64,000 bases of DNA from Microbacterium testaceum StLB037 (GCF_000202635.1 NC_015125.1:2170001-2234000), one strand, 5' to 3'; numbered from the stretch's first letter, positions 8,201 through 17,514 are shown. Program-made: numbers and translations. The notes: generated by a model not told the origin, from the sequence alone.

Positions 8201-9154
8201 TTAGTCGATGCGCCCCGCCGCCCACTCCCGCACCAGCGTGACGAGTGCGCCCACCTGCTTCTCGTCGAGGAAGGTCGGCACGTCGTGCGGTCTGCCGGGG
8301 CCGACGGCGAGCTGGTGCGCCTTGTCGGGGGAGACGCGCACCGCGGACGGGTCGATGTCGGCGCGAGGCGTGGAGATCGCGTCCTCTCCGAGGTCGCGGG
8401 AGCGAAGGTTCCGGTCGGTGAGCACGAGCCCGTAGGGGCCGAAGAGCGTGGCGTCGCTGAAGGACGCGAGCACCCGCTCGCCCGGGTCGAGGGAGACCTT
8501 CCTGAACAGCTTGGCGAAGTGCTTGGCGTGCTTCGCGTCGTCCTCGTACTTCACGATGCCGGCGAGGTCCAGCTCGGCGACCCGCTCGCGGAGGTTCGTG
8601 GTCGGAGCCGGCTCGACCGGAAGCGTCTCGCCTCGGCTCTCGAGGATGTGGACGGTCGACGCGATCGCCTCCGCGAGGAGCTGTTCGATCGCGTCGGGGC
8701 GCGCGTCGCCGAGGAGCGCCGCGGTGCCGTCCCAGTCGTACTCCTCGGTCGCGGTCGAGGCGAGCGACGCCGTGCGGGCCTCGTACAGCGGGTATTGCCG
8801 CTCCGTGCCCTTCGTGAAGACGAGGTCGACGGTGTCCTTCGCGACGAGCCGATGGCTGGTGAGGAGGAAGCCCTGTGCCTCCCGTTTGCGCGTGAGGCGA
8901 TCCTGTACGTGGTAGCCCACCCACAGCACCGGCAGCTCATCGGGAGCCGCGGGGTTCGGCAGCATCAGCTGCTCCACCGCCATCCACAGGACCTCGTCGG
9001 CGTCCTCCCACTCGGGGTGAGGTCGGCCCGGAACGAAGACGAGGGGACTCACGTCTTCGGCGTGGTCGGCGAGGCCCGCGGCCATCGTGACGAGCTCGGC
9101 GAAGAGCTCCCTGCGCTCCGGGGAGTGCCCGTTCAGGTAGGCGTCGAGGCTCAT
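8201..9154 (-). CDS. Conserved hypothetical protein, 317 aa
   Basis: I do not recognise the family with confidence. The protein is soluble and acidic, with no signal peptide or membrane segment. The start at ATG 9154 (MSLDAYLNGHS) is preferred over the one 10 residues upstream because homology-like composition begins there; no strong ribosome-binding site is seen. A central stretch (VGYHVQDRL...GFLLTSHRLVAKD) and a C-terminal stretch (RVLASFSDATLFGPYGLVLTDRNLRSRDL) each have the look of a bacterial PH-like fold (short strands with an LLTxxRL turn), so it may contain two PH-like domains. It is monocistronic, convergent with the surface-protein gene, with the toxin-antitoxin pair 50 bases upstream. 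Confidence 0.75.
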   Translation of the reverse strand: MSLDAYLNGHSPERRELFAELVTMAAGLADHAEDVSPLVFVPGRPHPEWEDADEVLWMAVEQLMLPNPAAPDELPVLWVGYHVQDRLTRKREAQGFLLTSHRLVAKDTVDLVFTKGTERQYPLYEARTASLASTATEEYDWDGTAALLGDARPDAIEQLLAEAIASTVHILESRGETLPVEPAPTTNLRERVAELDLAGIVKYEDDAKHAKHFAKLFRKVSLDPGERVLASFSDATLFGPYGLVLTDRNLRSRDLGEDAISTPRADIDPSAVRVSPDKAHQLAVGPGRPHDVPTFLDEKQVGALVTLVREWAAGRID

Positions 9155-9203
9155 GGTGAGGAAGCGTAGCGGAGCGCCTCGCACGCGCGACCGGGGGAGC
9201 GTC

Positions 9204-9707
9204 TCAGCGGATGGTCGCCCGCGCGTCCTTCGTCAGCAGGTAGAGGGTCTGGCTCCGGTCAGGGAACCGGGTGAAGCCGAACTTCTCGTAGAACGGGACG
9301 ACGTCCTCGTTCAAAGCGTGGACCAGGATCGCGCGGACGCCGATGGTCTCGGCGGCATCGAGTGCTCGCAGCGTCGCGTGCTGCAGGAGAGAGAACCCGA
9401 GCCCCATGCCGTGAAAATCTCGATGGACGGCGAGCCGACCGAGGAGCACCACGGGGATGATCGAGGGCATCTTGTCGGCCAACATCGGCGGGCCGTCGCC
9501 GCGTTCCAGCGAGCTCGATGACAAACAGTAATAGCCCGCCACGCGGTGCTCGTCGCGGGTGACGGAAACACTGGTGCGGGAGGCGCCCGCCTTCTCGTTG
9601 CTGCGGGCACGTCCTCGGAGCCAGCTGTCGAGCGACTCCTCTCCCGAGTGGAACGCGGACAGCTTGTCTCCCGCGGCGATGGGTCGTGGGGTCAGGAACT
9701 CAGTCAC
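9204..9707 (-). CDS. GNAT-family acetyltransferase toxin (TacT-like)
   Basis: This 167-residue GNAT fold protein is probably the toxin of a type II toxin-antitoxin module. TacT/AtaT-type enzymes acetylate the amino group of aminoacyl-tRNA and stop translation; this is family knowledge. Seen here are the acetyl-CoA binding loop (LGRLAVHRDFHGMGLG) and the C-terminal FYEKFGF with the Tyr used as general acid. The N-terminal CDxF-like region, here SGEESLDSWLRGRA, matches the TacT pattern. The GTG start at 9707 overlaps the antitoxin stop by 8 bases (GTGACTGA), giving strict translational coupling. It cannot be expressed without the DUF1778 gene. Confidence 0.9.
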   Translation of the reverse strand: MTEFLTPRPIAAGDKLSAFHSGEESLDSWLRGRARSNEKAGASRTSVSVTRDEHRVAGYYCLSSSSLERGDGPPMLADKMPSIIPVVLLGRLAVHRDFHGMGLGFSLLQHATLRALDAAETIGVRAILVHALNEDVVPFYEKFGFTRFPDRSQTLYLLTKDARATIR

Positions 9708-9981
9708 CGTCGGTGAAAACCGATGTGCGCGTCAGAAGGTCACGGAGCCCGTCGAGGGAGCGCGCGGGGCGATCCATCGCCGACTGGAAGGCATCGAAGG
9801 CGTGCGCATCGACTCGGAGTCGGCGATCCTGCTGGATGACTTCCTCCGCGCGTGCCGTGAGGGTGGCGGCGGAGAAGTCGGTGACGGTGCGACCCGTGAT
9901 CGCTGCGGCGGCTTCGATGGCATCCTTCTGGGCGGCTGTCACGCGGAGTTCGATGCGGGCGTCTTTCAAGGGTCTGTTCAC
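9700..9981 (-). CDS. DUF1778 ribbon-helix-helix antitoxin (TacA-like)
   Basis: This is a 93-residue antitoxin. The N-terminus (ARIELRVTAAQKDAIEAAAAITGRTVTDF) is the DUF1778 ribbon-helix-helix DNA-binding domain; the C-terminal part would wrap the GNAT toxin. The frame can be read back to a GTG at 10011, but GTG 9981 is preferred. A TACAAT -10 box ends exactly 6 bases before it, so the mRNA would be leaderless, and a perfect palindrome covers that promoter. The length from 9981 matches usual TacA proteins. It is first in a two-gene operon with the toxin, presumably autorepressed by binding the palindrome at 9990-10010. Confidence 0.88.
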   Translation of the reverse strand: MNRPLKDARIELRVTAAQKDAIEAAAAITGRTVTDFSAATLTARAEEVIQQDRRLRVDAHAFDAFQSAMDRPARSLDGLRDLLTRTSVFTDGD

Positions 9982-9987
9982 TCCGTC

Positions 9988-10010
9988 ATTGTACGGCAGA
10001 TCCCCGTACA
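9988..10010 (-). promoter_or_regulatory. Promoter and palindromic operator of the toxin-antitoxin operon
   Basis: On the - strand TACAAT (9993-9988) is followed by six bases and GTG 9981, a leaderless arrangement. Overlapping it is a perfect inverted repeat TGTACGG-N7-CCGTACA (9990-9996 and 10004-10010). Position and symmetry fit an operator for the RHH antitoxin. No good -35 is visible. Confidence 0.65.
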
Positions 10011-10068
10011 CGTGCAGGGTGCTGTCTCGCGCCGCCCTTCGTCGTCTCTGCTCGCGGAGCGAAGAGCC

Positions 10069-11853
10069 TCACACGCGCGACAGCCGCACCGCCACGAACT
10101 GCCGCCCCGGCAGCTCTACGCGAGCGGTCCCGGAATGGATGCCGTCGGCCCGGTCGATCGTCATGTTCCACGTGTCGATCACGTCGATGGCCCAGTCGCC
10201 CTCGCCGAGCATGACGTTGCGGAATCGGGGGCGGTTGAAGCCGAAGTAGGCGACGCGGACCGTGCCGTCGCTCGACTGCGCCCACGGCACGTCCCAGTCG
10301 GAGGGAGCGGGGTCGAGCACGCCGCCGGGGACCTCGGCGAGCACGCTCTCGAGGAAGCCGATACGTGCGGGGGAGGTGCCGTGGAGCACGCCGCCCTTCG
10401 CCCACCAGAGGACCTCGCGGTCGGAGCCGGCGGCATCCGGGACCTCCACCTCGCCCACCGGGGCCGGGAGGTAGGTCTCGCCGTGGCCGACGTAGCCGCC
10501 GCGGACGGCGCCCTCCCAGAAGCGGCGCGTCATCTCTTCGCCGGTGATGTTGCCCCAGCCCTGGTCGATGTCGCCCTCGTACGCGCACTCGTCGATCACG
10601 ACGGGCTTGCCCCAGCGCTCGCGCCACTCGTCGGTGTTCTCGGCGGTGCGGTACACGTCGACGCGCTGGATGCTGACGTGCGTGATCCACGGGCGCGAGT
10701 AGTCGTAGAACGGACGGCAGTTGTGGATCGAGTTGAGGTGGTCGGCGTGATCCTCGTCGCCGACGATCGCCGCGAGGCGTTCCCAGTCGTCCTCGTCCTT
10801 CGCCCAGACGAGGTCGTACTCGTTCGCCATCGACCACCACACGTTCGAGAACGCGGCGAGGCGGCGCACGACGTACCGGATGTACCGGTCGTCGACCGCG
10901 GGTCCGAGGTCGGCGAAGCCCCAGCGGTCGTAGGCGTGGAACAGGATGAGGTCGGCTTCGATGCCGTGCTCGCCGAGCTGCGCGATGCGCTTCTCGAGAC
11001 GGCGGAAGTGCGCGGGATCGAAGCGCTCGAGGTCGAATCCGTCGGCGAGCGAACCGGGGAAGACGAAGTCGTCGGGCTCGTTCGCGTTGAAGAGGTACGA
11101 CTTCGGGAACAGGCACATGCGGATCTTGCGGAACGGTCCGTCGGTGAGCGTCTCGAGCGTCTGCTCCTGCAGGGCGTCGGGCTGGTGGGTCCAGGCGTAC
11201 GCCGTCGTGCCGAGCGGGCGGTGGCGCGTGCCGTCGGCGTGCGCGAAGTGGAAGCCGTCGACGCGCACCGGCCCGTGCGCGCCGTCGCGGGCCGCGCCCA
11301 CCTGCGCCTCGCCGCGCAGGCCGTCGAGCGACCGCGCGGTCGCGGTGGTCGTGAACGCCCAGCGCCCCTCCTGGTCGGCGAGCACGCGGACGACCCACTC
11401 GCCGTTGCCGTCGTAGAAGCCGCCGACTCGGACGGTCGAGCCGTCGGGACGGGTGAAGTCCGCGTGCAGATCCACCTCGACGAAGGGATTGCCGTGCGCG
11501 GGGCCGTCGATGCGCACCTCGAGCACGCCCCACCGGCTCGTGTCGGCCACGGGGCGCACCGACGCCGAGGCGCGGTCGACGTCGTCGCCCTCGTAGGCGG
11601 GGTTCGGTGCGATCGCGGGGGCGTACGCGGGCCGCTCGGCCACCTCGCCGATCTCGGCGAGCTCGGCCCACAGCTGCGCGCGCGCCTCGGGCGATTCGAG
11701 CGACGGGACGAGGGCGATGAGCGACCCCAGCCGACCGCCGCGGAACTGCGCCGCCATCGGCGACGCCGCGAAGCCCGGCATGAGGCGCTCGAGCACCGCC
11801 CGGGCACCGGGGTGGTCGAGGGCTTCGCCGAAGGTGGAGCGGCGGTCGAACAT
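10069..11853 (-). CDS. DUF5060/DUF5605 glycoside hydrolase-like protein
   Basis: This 594-residue intracellular glycosidase candidate has no signal peptide. GAGGAG lies 6 bases before ATG 11853. The layout is: a helical N-terminus of about 70 residues (LERLMPGFAASP), a DUF5060 beta-sandwich (about 85-170; VDLHADFTRPDGSTVRVGGFYDG), a (beta/alpha)8 barrel (about 185-500) related to GH140-type enzymes, and a DUF5605-like C-terminal sandwich. In the barrel WSMANEYD offers an acid/base Glu and VIDECAYEG the nucleophile Glu. It is the last gene of the large - strand glycan operon, 84 bases after the rhamnosidase, which suggests it trims pectic or hemicellulosic side chains. The exact linkage is unknown. 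Confidence 0.85.
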   Translation of the reverse strand: MFDRRSTFGEALDHPGARAVLERLMPGFAASPMAAQFRGGRLGSLIALVPSLESPEARAQLWAELAEIGEVAERPAYAPAIAPNPAYEGDDVDRASASVRPVADTSRWGVLEVRIDGPAHGNPFVEVDLHADFTRPDGSTVRVGGFYDGNGEWVVRVLADQEGRWAFTTTATARSLDGLRGEAQVGAARDGAHGPVRVDGFHFAHADGTRHRPLGTTAYAWTHQPDALQEQTLETLTDGPFRKIRMCLFPKSYLFNANEPDDFVFPGSLADGFDLERFDPAHFRRLEKRIAQLGEHGIEADLILFHAYDRWGFADLGPAVDDRYIRYVVRRLAAFSNVWWSMANEYDLVWAKDEDDWERLAAIVGDEDHADHLNSIHNCRPFYDYSRPWITHVSIQRVDVYRTAENTDEWRERWGKPVVIDECAYEGDIDQGWGNITGEEMTRRFWEGAVRGGYVGHGETYLPAPVGEVEVPDAAGSDREVLWWAKGGVLHGTSPARIGFLESVLAEVPGGVLDPAPSDWDVPWAQSSDGTVRVAYFGFNRPRFRNVMLGEGDWAIDVIDTWNMTIDRADGIHSGTARVELPGRQFVAVRLSRV

Positions 11854-11937
11854 GGGGTCTCCTCGGGGCTCAGGGGTGTCGGGGCCGGGTCGCGGGTGCG
11901 GGGCCTCGCGGGTGACGGACGGGGCGGATGCCGGGTC

Positions 11938-14781
11938 TCAGGCGGTCGCGTCGCGCACGGCGCGGTCGACCCGCGCGAGCACGTCCGGCGGGGTGAACAT
12001 CAGGGCGGATGCCAAGGGGCGACCGGCGCCCCACACGGTGCCGGAGCGGACGCCCTCGACCCGCTCGGGAGCCGTCTCTTCGAGGGCATCGAGCAGCGCG
12101 GCGTACGCGCGCGGGTCGTCGATGACGTCGGCGAGCATCGCCTCGAGGCCGGGCAGGGGCGGCCGCACGGGGACGGCCGGGAGCGTGACGCGCCACTCGT
12201 GCGTACCCGACCCGACCTCGGCGGGGGCTTCGGAACCGTCGGCGAGGGTTCCCGGGAGGGCGACCTCGGCCGTGGTGTTCGGCGGCACGATCGCGCGGAC
12301 GCGCACGACGTCGCTGCCGGGCTCCCGCTCCCACGACACCTCGGCCGGACCGTAGGCGGTGAGGTGGCGGGCCGAGGCGTGCTCGAAGGCGGCGAGCGGG
12401 CGCGGGGCGACCCGCAGACGGCGATAGCCGGGGGCGGCGGGAGCGAGCCCGGCGACGGTGCGGTGCAGCCAGTCCGCCACGGCGCCGAGGGCGTAGTGGT
12501 TGAACGAGGTCATCTCGCCGGGGTTCACCGATCCGTCGGGGAGCAGGCTGTCCCACCGCTCCCAGACCGTCGTCGCGCCCTGCGTGACGGGGTACAGCCA
12601 CGAGGGGCACTGCGTCTGCAGCAGCAGGCGCTCGGCCGCGTCGTGGTGGCCGCCGTCGCTGAGGGCGTCCGCGATGATCGGCGTGCCGACGAACCCCGTC
12701 GAGATGCGGTAGCCGCTCTCGCGGACGAGCGCCGCGAGCCGGTCGGCGAGAGCGGCGCGAGTCGGGGCATCCTGCACGAGGTCGAACGCGAGGGCCAGCG
12801 CATACGCGGTGGGGGCGTCGCTCATCATGCGGCCGGCGGGGGTGACGTACTCGCTCACGAAGGCGCGGCGGCTGCGCTCGGCGAGAGCGTGGTAGGTCTC
12901 GGCATCCGCGGTGTTCTCCAGCAGCGCCGCCGCCTCGGCCACCTGGCGCAGCGAGCGGGCGAAGTACGCCGTCGCGACGATGTCGCCGTCGACCTTCGCC
13001 TTGCCGGGCTGGTCGGGCGGCGCGCTCGGGTCGAGCCAGTCGCCGAGCTGCATCCGCCCGGCCCAAAGGCCCGAGTCCCCGGCATCCGCTCGCACCGCCT
13101 CGACCCATGCGCGCATGCTGGGGTACTGCGCGGCGAGCACGCCGATATCGCCGAAACGCTCGTGCAGGACGGTCGGGGTGACCGCGGCGGCATCGCCCCA
13201 CGCCGCGACGGGACCCCCGCCCGCGAACGAGGGAAGGGCCGCCGGGATCACGAGCGGGACGATGCCGCCCGCGCGCTCCTGCTCGAGAGCGAGGTCGCGC
13301 AGCCATGAGGTGAGGAAGCCGTCGCAGTCGTAGAGGAACGACGCCGTCGGGGCGAACACCTGCAGGTCGCCGGTCCACCCCAGACGCTCGTCGCGCTGCG
13401 GGCAGTCGGTGGGAAGGGCGAGGAAGTTCCCGCGCATCCCCCACACGACGTTCTCGTGCAGACGGTTCACGAGCGCGTGCGACGAGGTGAACCAGCCGGT
13501 GCGCTCCATGTCGCTGTGCAGCACCACGGCCTCGACCTGCGCGTCGGTCACGTCGATCCCGGTGATCTGCGCGTAGCGGAAGCCGTAGAACGAGAAGCGG
13601 CTCTCGAGCACGTCGTCGCCACCGGACAGGACGAAGGATGCCTCGGCCTTGGCGTTGCGCAAGGGGCGGAGCGCGAGCTCCCCCTCGTCGAGCACCTCGG
13701 CGTGGCGGATCGTGACGGTGGTGCCGGCCTCGCCGCGCACCCGCAGGCGGAGGCGGCCGACGAGGTTCTGGCCGAAGTCGAGCACCTCGCCGCCGGAGGG
13801 CGTCGCGAGACGCGCGACGACGGGGAGACTCTCGTGCCGGCGGACCGGCTCGGCGATGCGCGCCTCGGGGAGGGGGACGTTCTCGTGGCCGGGGCGGGCG
13901 ACGACGCCCACCCGCGCGGGCGCCCAGCGGCGGTCGGTGCCGGAGGTCGTGGCATCCGGGGTCGACCAGGGCGCGCGGAGGCGGAGATCCTGGTGCTCGC
14001 CCGCGTAGATGCCGCTCGTGACGATCTCGGCGTCGCCCGTCGCGGTCCAGGCCGACCCCGTCGGCGCGACCGTCTCGACCGTGCCGTCGGCGAAGGTCAC
14101 GCGCAGCTGCGCGAGGAAAGCGGGCTGGTCGCCGTAGATGCGGTCGGTGAAGGTGAAGAAGCCGTAGCGCTCGGTGTACCAGGCGCCGGCGAGGGTCGCC
14201 CCCACGACATTGTCGCCCTCGACGAGCAGGTCGGTGACGTCGACGGTCTCGTGCACGAGCCGGTCGCGCGTCGCGCTCCAGCCCGGGGCCAGGACGTCGT
14301 CCGAGACCGCGCGGCCGTTGATCTCGGGCTCCGCGCTGCCGAGGGCGGTCCACAGGAGGAGGGCGCGGCGGACGGGACGATCGAGGCGGAAGGCCGTCTG
14401 CACGAGCGCGGGCTGGGCCTCTCGTTCCGGGTCGGCGAGGCCGATCGGCTCGGCGACCCACTCGTCGGGGGCGAGGAAGCCGGCCTCGACGGCGAGGGGC
14501 GCGCTCCAGGCGGTGACGGCTCCGTCGACACCGGTCACCCGCACCCGCACCTCCCGGCGCTCGCCGGGTTCGAGCGGCGCGAACGGCCAGGCGACGAGCG
14601 CGGACTCCGCTCCCTCGAGGGGGACGCTGGTCGCCCCGTCGGTGATCTCGGCGGACGCCTGGCGCCAGGACGGGGTCGACGTCTCGACCCGCCAGGTGAG
14701 GCGGGGCGTGGGCGTGGCGACGAAGGGTGAATCGGTGCGCAGCTCGGCTTTCACCGCGGCGACACGGGTGTCGGTGGTCAT
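11938..14781 (-). CDS. Alpha-L-rhamnosidase, GH78 family
   Basis: This 947-residue enzyme removes terminal alpha-L-rhamnose from plant glycosides or rhamnogalacturonan fragments. The start ATG 14781 overlaps the GH43 stop in ATGA, so the two are coupled. The N-terminal beta domains (about 1-330) include the Bac_rhamnosid_N-type region (WTALGSAEPEINGRAVSDDVLAPGW). The (alpha/alpha)6 catalytic barrel carries the GH78 hallmark DCPQRDERLGWTGD, which holds the acid residues, and the conserved SFNHYALGAVADWL. A C-terminal beta-sandwich follows. There is no signal peptide, so it acts on imported oligosaccharides. The last 70 residues (ALLDALEETAPERVEG...VLARVDRAVRDATA) are an extra helical tail. Confidence 0.95.
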   Translation of the reverse strand: MTTDTRVAAVKAELRTDSPFVATPTPRLTWRVETSTPSWRQASAEITDGATSVPLEGAESALVAWPFAPLEPGERREVRVRVTGVDGAVTAWSAPLAVEAGFLAPDEWVAEPIGLADPEREAQPALVQTAFRLDRPVRRALLLWTALGSAEPEINGRAVSDDVLAPGWSATRDRLVHETVDVTDLLVEGDNVVGATLAGAWYTERYGFFTFTDRIYGDQPAFLAQLRVTFADGTVETVAPTGSAWTATGDAEIVTSGIYAGEHQDLRLRAPWSTPDATTSGTDRRWAPARVGVVARPGHENVPLPEARIAEPVRRHESLPVVARLATPSGGEVLDFGQNLVGRLRLRVRGEAGTTVTIRHAEVLDEGELALRPLRNAKAEASFVLSGGDDVLESRFSFYGFRYAQITGIDVTDAQVEAVVLHSDMERTGWFTSSHALVNRLHENVVWGMRGNFLALPTDCPQRDERLGWTGDLQVFAPTASFLYDCDGFLTSWLRDLALEQERAGGIVPLVIPAALPSFAGGGPVAAWGDAAAVTPTVLHERFGDIGVLAAQYPSMRAWVEAVRADAGDSGLWAGRMQLGDWLDPSAPPDQPGKAKVDGDIVATAYFARSLRQVAEAAALLENTADAETYHALAERSRRAFVSEYVTPAGRMMSDAPTAYALALAFDLVQDAPTRAALADRLAALVRESGYRISTGFVGTPIIADALSDGGHHDAAERLLLQTQCPSWLYPVTQGATTVWERWDSLLPDGSVNPGEMTSFNHYALGAVADWLHRTVAGLAPAAPGYRRLRVAPRPLAAFEHASARHLTAYGPAEVSWEREPGSDVVRVRAIVPPNTTAEVALPGTLADGSEAPAEVGSGTHEWRVTLPAVPVRPPLPGLEAMLADVIDDPRAYAALLDALEETAPERVEGVRSGTVWGAGRPLASALMFTPPDVLARVDRAVRDATA

Positions 14782-16301
14782 GCGTCGTCTCCCTCGGCGA
14801 CCCAGGCGGTCGCGTCGATCCTGCCTTCTCGGGCGTACACCCCGATCACGCGTCCGGTGAAGGACTCCGTGACCTCGGACGAGAGGAAACGTCCGTCGAC
14901 CTCGGCCAGCGCGAGGCGCTGACCGTCGACCGTCGCGCCCAGATGCAGGGCGTGAATCGCGGGCGCGAAGCTCACCGCGGAGCTCCCGGGCCCGCAGTCG
15001 ATGTGCAGCGTCAGCGTGGTCGCGGTCAGCGGTGTGCGCCACTCCTGCACGACGTCGCCGAGGACGGCGCGGGCGACGATCTCGCCCGCGCCCGCCTCGA
15101 CCTCGACGTGGAAACGCTCGTCGTAGCGGACGGCCAGACCGCCGACGCCGGCGGACACATCGACCGTGACCGACGTGCGCTGGGCGAGGTGCACCTGACG
15201 TCGGCCCACGAAGACCGGGCGGGGGTCTCCGAGCGTCGAGCCGTCGGCATCCAGGCGCATCCAGCCCGGCCGCGAGGTCAGATCGGCGTGGTCGGTGGGC
15301 AGGGAACGCACCGCGATCCACTCGCCGTCCAGGGGCGTCTCGGGCGAGAAGGCGACCTCCACGCGCGTGCCGGGACGCGGATTGAGCGGGACGGGTTCGA
15401 TCGTGGGCCAGCCGTCGGCCTGCCAGGCGACGCGCGTGACGAAGGTTTCGCGTCCGAGCGCCGAGAAGGCGCGGGTCATGCCGCGCGGCCGGACGCCGAG
15501 CAGCACGCACACCCACTCGCCGTCGGGGCCTGTGACGAGGTCACCGTGGCCGGTGTTCTGCACGGGCCGGGTGGTCGATCGCGCGGAAACGAGAGGGTTG
15601 CCCGGCGCCGCCTCGAACGGGCCCTCGGGGGAATCGGCACGGGCGAGCGAGACGCCGTGACCGCGCTCGGTGCCGCCCTCGGCGATGAGGAGGTACCAGC
15701 GCCCGTCGATCTCGTACAGGTGCGGGGCCTCGGGGAACATCCCGCCCACGCCCGACCACAGCGAGCGCGGCTCTTCGAGCGCGCGGTGCGTCTCGAGGTC
15801 GACGCGGGCCTGCTGGATGCCGGTGTGCGTGCCCGCGTCCGGACCGCCGAGGATGAGCCCCGAGTAGGTGATGTACGCCGTGCCCGCGGCATCCCAGGCG
15901 ATGTCCGGGTCGATGCCGTCGAGCGAGCGCGAACCGTCGGGGACCGTGAGGAGGTCGCCGTCGCTCCACGGCCCGGCGGGATCCGTCGCGGTGAAGTGCA
16001 GCATGCCGCGCCCCATCGCGTCGGTCACCACGACGTGGAAGATCCCGTCGCGGTGACGCAGGGTCGGTGCCCACGCGCCGCCCGCCGTCGGGACGTCCTC
16101 GACGGCGAGCTGGCCGGGCCGGGTGGCGACGTGACCGATGAGCTCCCACTCGACGAAGTCGGTGGAGCGGTGGATCGGGATGCCGGGGAGGTACTCGAAC
16201 GTGGAGGTCGCCAGGTACCACGTGTCGCCGACGCGGACCGCCGAGGGGTCGGGATGGAAGCCCGCGATGAGCGGGTTGGGGAGGGGGGCGGTGGTCGTCA
16301 T
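14778..16301 (-). CDS. Glycoside hydrolase family 43 (beta-xylosidase/arabinosidase type)
   Basis: This 507-residue cytoplasmic exo-enzyme cleaves xylosyl or arabinosyl residues. The five-bladed propeller starts with AGFHPDPSAVRVGDTWYLATS, where HPDPS holds the catalytic base Asp. DGIDPDIAWD supplies the modulating Asp, and PEAPHLYEIDGRWYLL the acid Glu. The C-terminal about 190 residues (from DGEWIAVRSL) form the ConA-like beta-sandwich typical of GH43 beta-xylosidases. ATG 16301 is chosen because family homology begins at once; the upstream open frame is low complexity. The stop overlaps the GH78 start by 4 bases. The gap to the serine hydrolase gene upstream is 82 bases. Confidence 0.93.
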   Translation of the reverse strand: MTTTAPLPNPLIAGFHPDPSAVRVGDTWYLATSTFEYLPGIPIHRSTDFVEWELIGHVATRPGQLAVEDVPTAGGAWAPTLRHRDGIFHVVVTDAMGRGMLHFTATDPAGPWSDGDLLTVPDGSRSLDGIDPDIAWDAAGTAYITYSGLILGGPDAGTHTGIQQARVDLETHRALEEPRSLWSGVGGMFPEAPHLYEIDGRWYLLIAEGGTERGHGVSLARADSPEGPFEAAPGNPLVSARSTTRPVQNTGHGDLVTGPDGEWVCVLLGVRPRGMTRAFSALGRETFVTRVAWQADGWPTIEPVPLNPRPGTRVEVAFSPETPLDGEWIAVRSLPTDHADLTSRPGWMRLDADGSTLGDPRPVFVGRRQVHLAQRTSVTVDVSAGVGGLAVRYDERFHVEVEAGAGEIVARAVLGDVVQEWRTPLTATTLTLHIDCGPGSSAVSFAPAIHALHLGATVDGQRLALAEVDGRFLSSEVTESFTGRVIGVYAREGRIDATAWVAEGDDA

Positions 16302-16383
16302 GGTCCTCGAGGGGGTCGGGTCCGCCGCCGCCCGGCGGGTGTCGCGGGCGACGGCGGGAGAAGGGACGGGCGGCTCGGTCGGC

Positions 16384-17514
16384 TCAGTCGGCGAACAGGC
16401 GGCCGAGCTCCGCGGCGAGGGCGATCGCGCGCGGGTCGCCTCCGCCCGGCCAGGCTCCGCGGGCGATGGTCCAGGCGAAGGCGATGCCCGTCTCGGGGTC
16501 GACGCACGCGAGCCCGCCCGCGGCACCGTCGTGCCCGAAGGCATTCACTCCGCCGAAGGGCATGGCCGCGGTCGGCTTCTGGAACACGATCGCGTGGGCA
16601 CGGTCGTGCTGACCGAGCACCTCGTCGTAGCCGTGCACCTGCTGCTGCCCGATCTGCGCGACGGTGTCGGCCGAGAGGAAGGGAGCAGCGCCCTCGACCC
16701 CGGTGACGGCCGCGGCGAGAAGGCGGGCGATGCCGCGGGCGCTGCCCGTGCCCGAGGTCGCCGGGTGGCCGTAGCGCCAGCTGCGCGGGTCGTTGGCGAA
16801 ATCGGGGGTCGGCGGGGCGCTGCCGAACACCCGCACGCCGAGCGCGGTCGGTCGCCGGTCACCGACGCCCGCGGCGGGCGGGGTCATCGGCCGGAGGTCG
16901 ACCCGGCGGTGCTCCTCGCCCGCGGGGAGCCCGAGGAAGAAGTCGATGTCGTGCGGGGCGCGGATCTCCTCCTCGTAGAACGCGTGCATGGTCCGGCCGG
17001 TCACCCGGTGGATCAGCTCGGCACCCAGGTTGCCGATCGTCACCCCGTGGTACCCGAAGGCGCTTCCCGGATGCCAGAGGGGTCGGGTCGCGGCCAGGCG
17101 CGCGGCCGCGATGGGCTGGTCGAGGGCCTCGAAGCGGTCGAGCGGCGGATCGGTCTGCGCGAGCCCCGCCTGGTGAGACAGCAGCTGGCGCACGGTGACG
17201 CGCTGCTTGCCGGCCGCGGCGAACTCGGGCCAGTGATCGGCGACGAGGTCGTCGAGGTCGAGCAGACCGCGCTCGACGAGGAGGCCGATGGTGACACCGA
17301 TGGTGTTCTTGGTCACCGAGAACGGCACCAGCACCGAGTCCCCGCCGAGGTGGTGCCCGCCCCAGACGTCGAGCACGGGCACGCCGCGGTGGAACGCGGC
17401 CGCCTGGAAGGACAGCTCGGGGTCGCCCGCGAGAGCGGCGTCCAGGCGGGCGACCGCGTCGGCGATCCGATCGTCGGCGTGACCGTTCAGGTGCTCCGTG
17501 GCGAGGGGGTTCAC
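16384..17514 (-). CDS. Serine hydrolase, class C beta-lactamase/esterase fold
   Basis: This is a 376-residue penicillin-binding-protein-fold hydrolase without a signal peptide. The SxxK motif is seen in FSVTKNTIG, the second motif is a Tyr in GYHGVT, and a third HDG-type motif lies in FGHDGAAGG, as in EstB-like esterases. In this operon the likely role is removal of acyl groups from imported oligosaccharides rather than beta-lactam resistance; that is inference from neighbours. The GTG start overlaps the GH3 stop in GTGA, so translation is coupled. Confidence 0.88.
   Translation of the reverse strand: MNPLATEHLNGHADDRIADAVARLDAALAGDPELSFQAAAFHRGVPVLDVWGGHHLGGDSVLVPFSVTKNTIGVTIGLLVERGLLDLDDLVADHWPEFAAAGKQRVTVRQLLSHQAGLAQTDPPLDRFEALDQPIAAARLAATRPLWHPGSAFGYHGVTIGNLGAELIHRVTGRTMHAFYEEEIRAPHDIDFFLGLPAGEEHRRVDLRPMTPPAAGVGDRRPTALGVRVFGSAPPTPDFANDPRSWRYGHPATSGTGSARGIARLLAAAVTGVEGAAPFLSADTVAQIGQQQVHGYDEVLGQHDRAHAIVFQKPTAAMPFGGVNAFGHDGAAGGLACVDPETGIAFAWTIARGAWPGGGDPRAIALAAELGRLFAD

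Noticed and set aside
9559..13308. Long + strand open frame opposite the DUF5060 and GH78 genes
   Set aside because: Composition is that of a shadow frame (repeated RR, VE, GD strings); the - strand genes carry clear catalytic motifs.
14782..15516. In-frame N-terminal extension of the GH78 frame upstream of ATG 14781
   Set aside because: It overlaps the GH43 gene in another frame and is Arg/Pro-rich; ATG 14781 in an ATGA overlap with a site upstream is the natural start.
16384..17514. Antibiotic-resistance beta-lactamase
   Set aside because: No signal peptide, an esterase-like third motif and location inside a glycosidase operon argue for a carbohydrate-related esterase.
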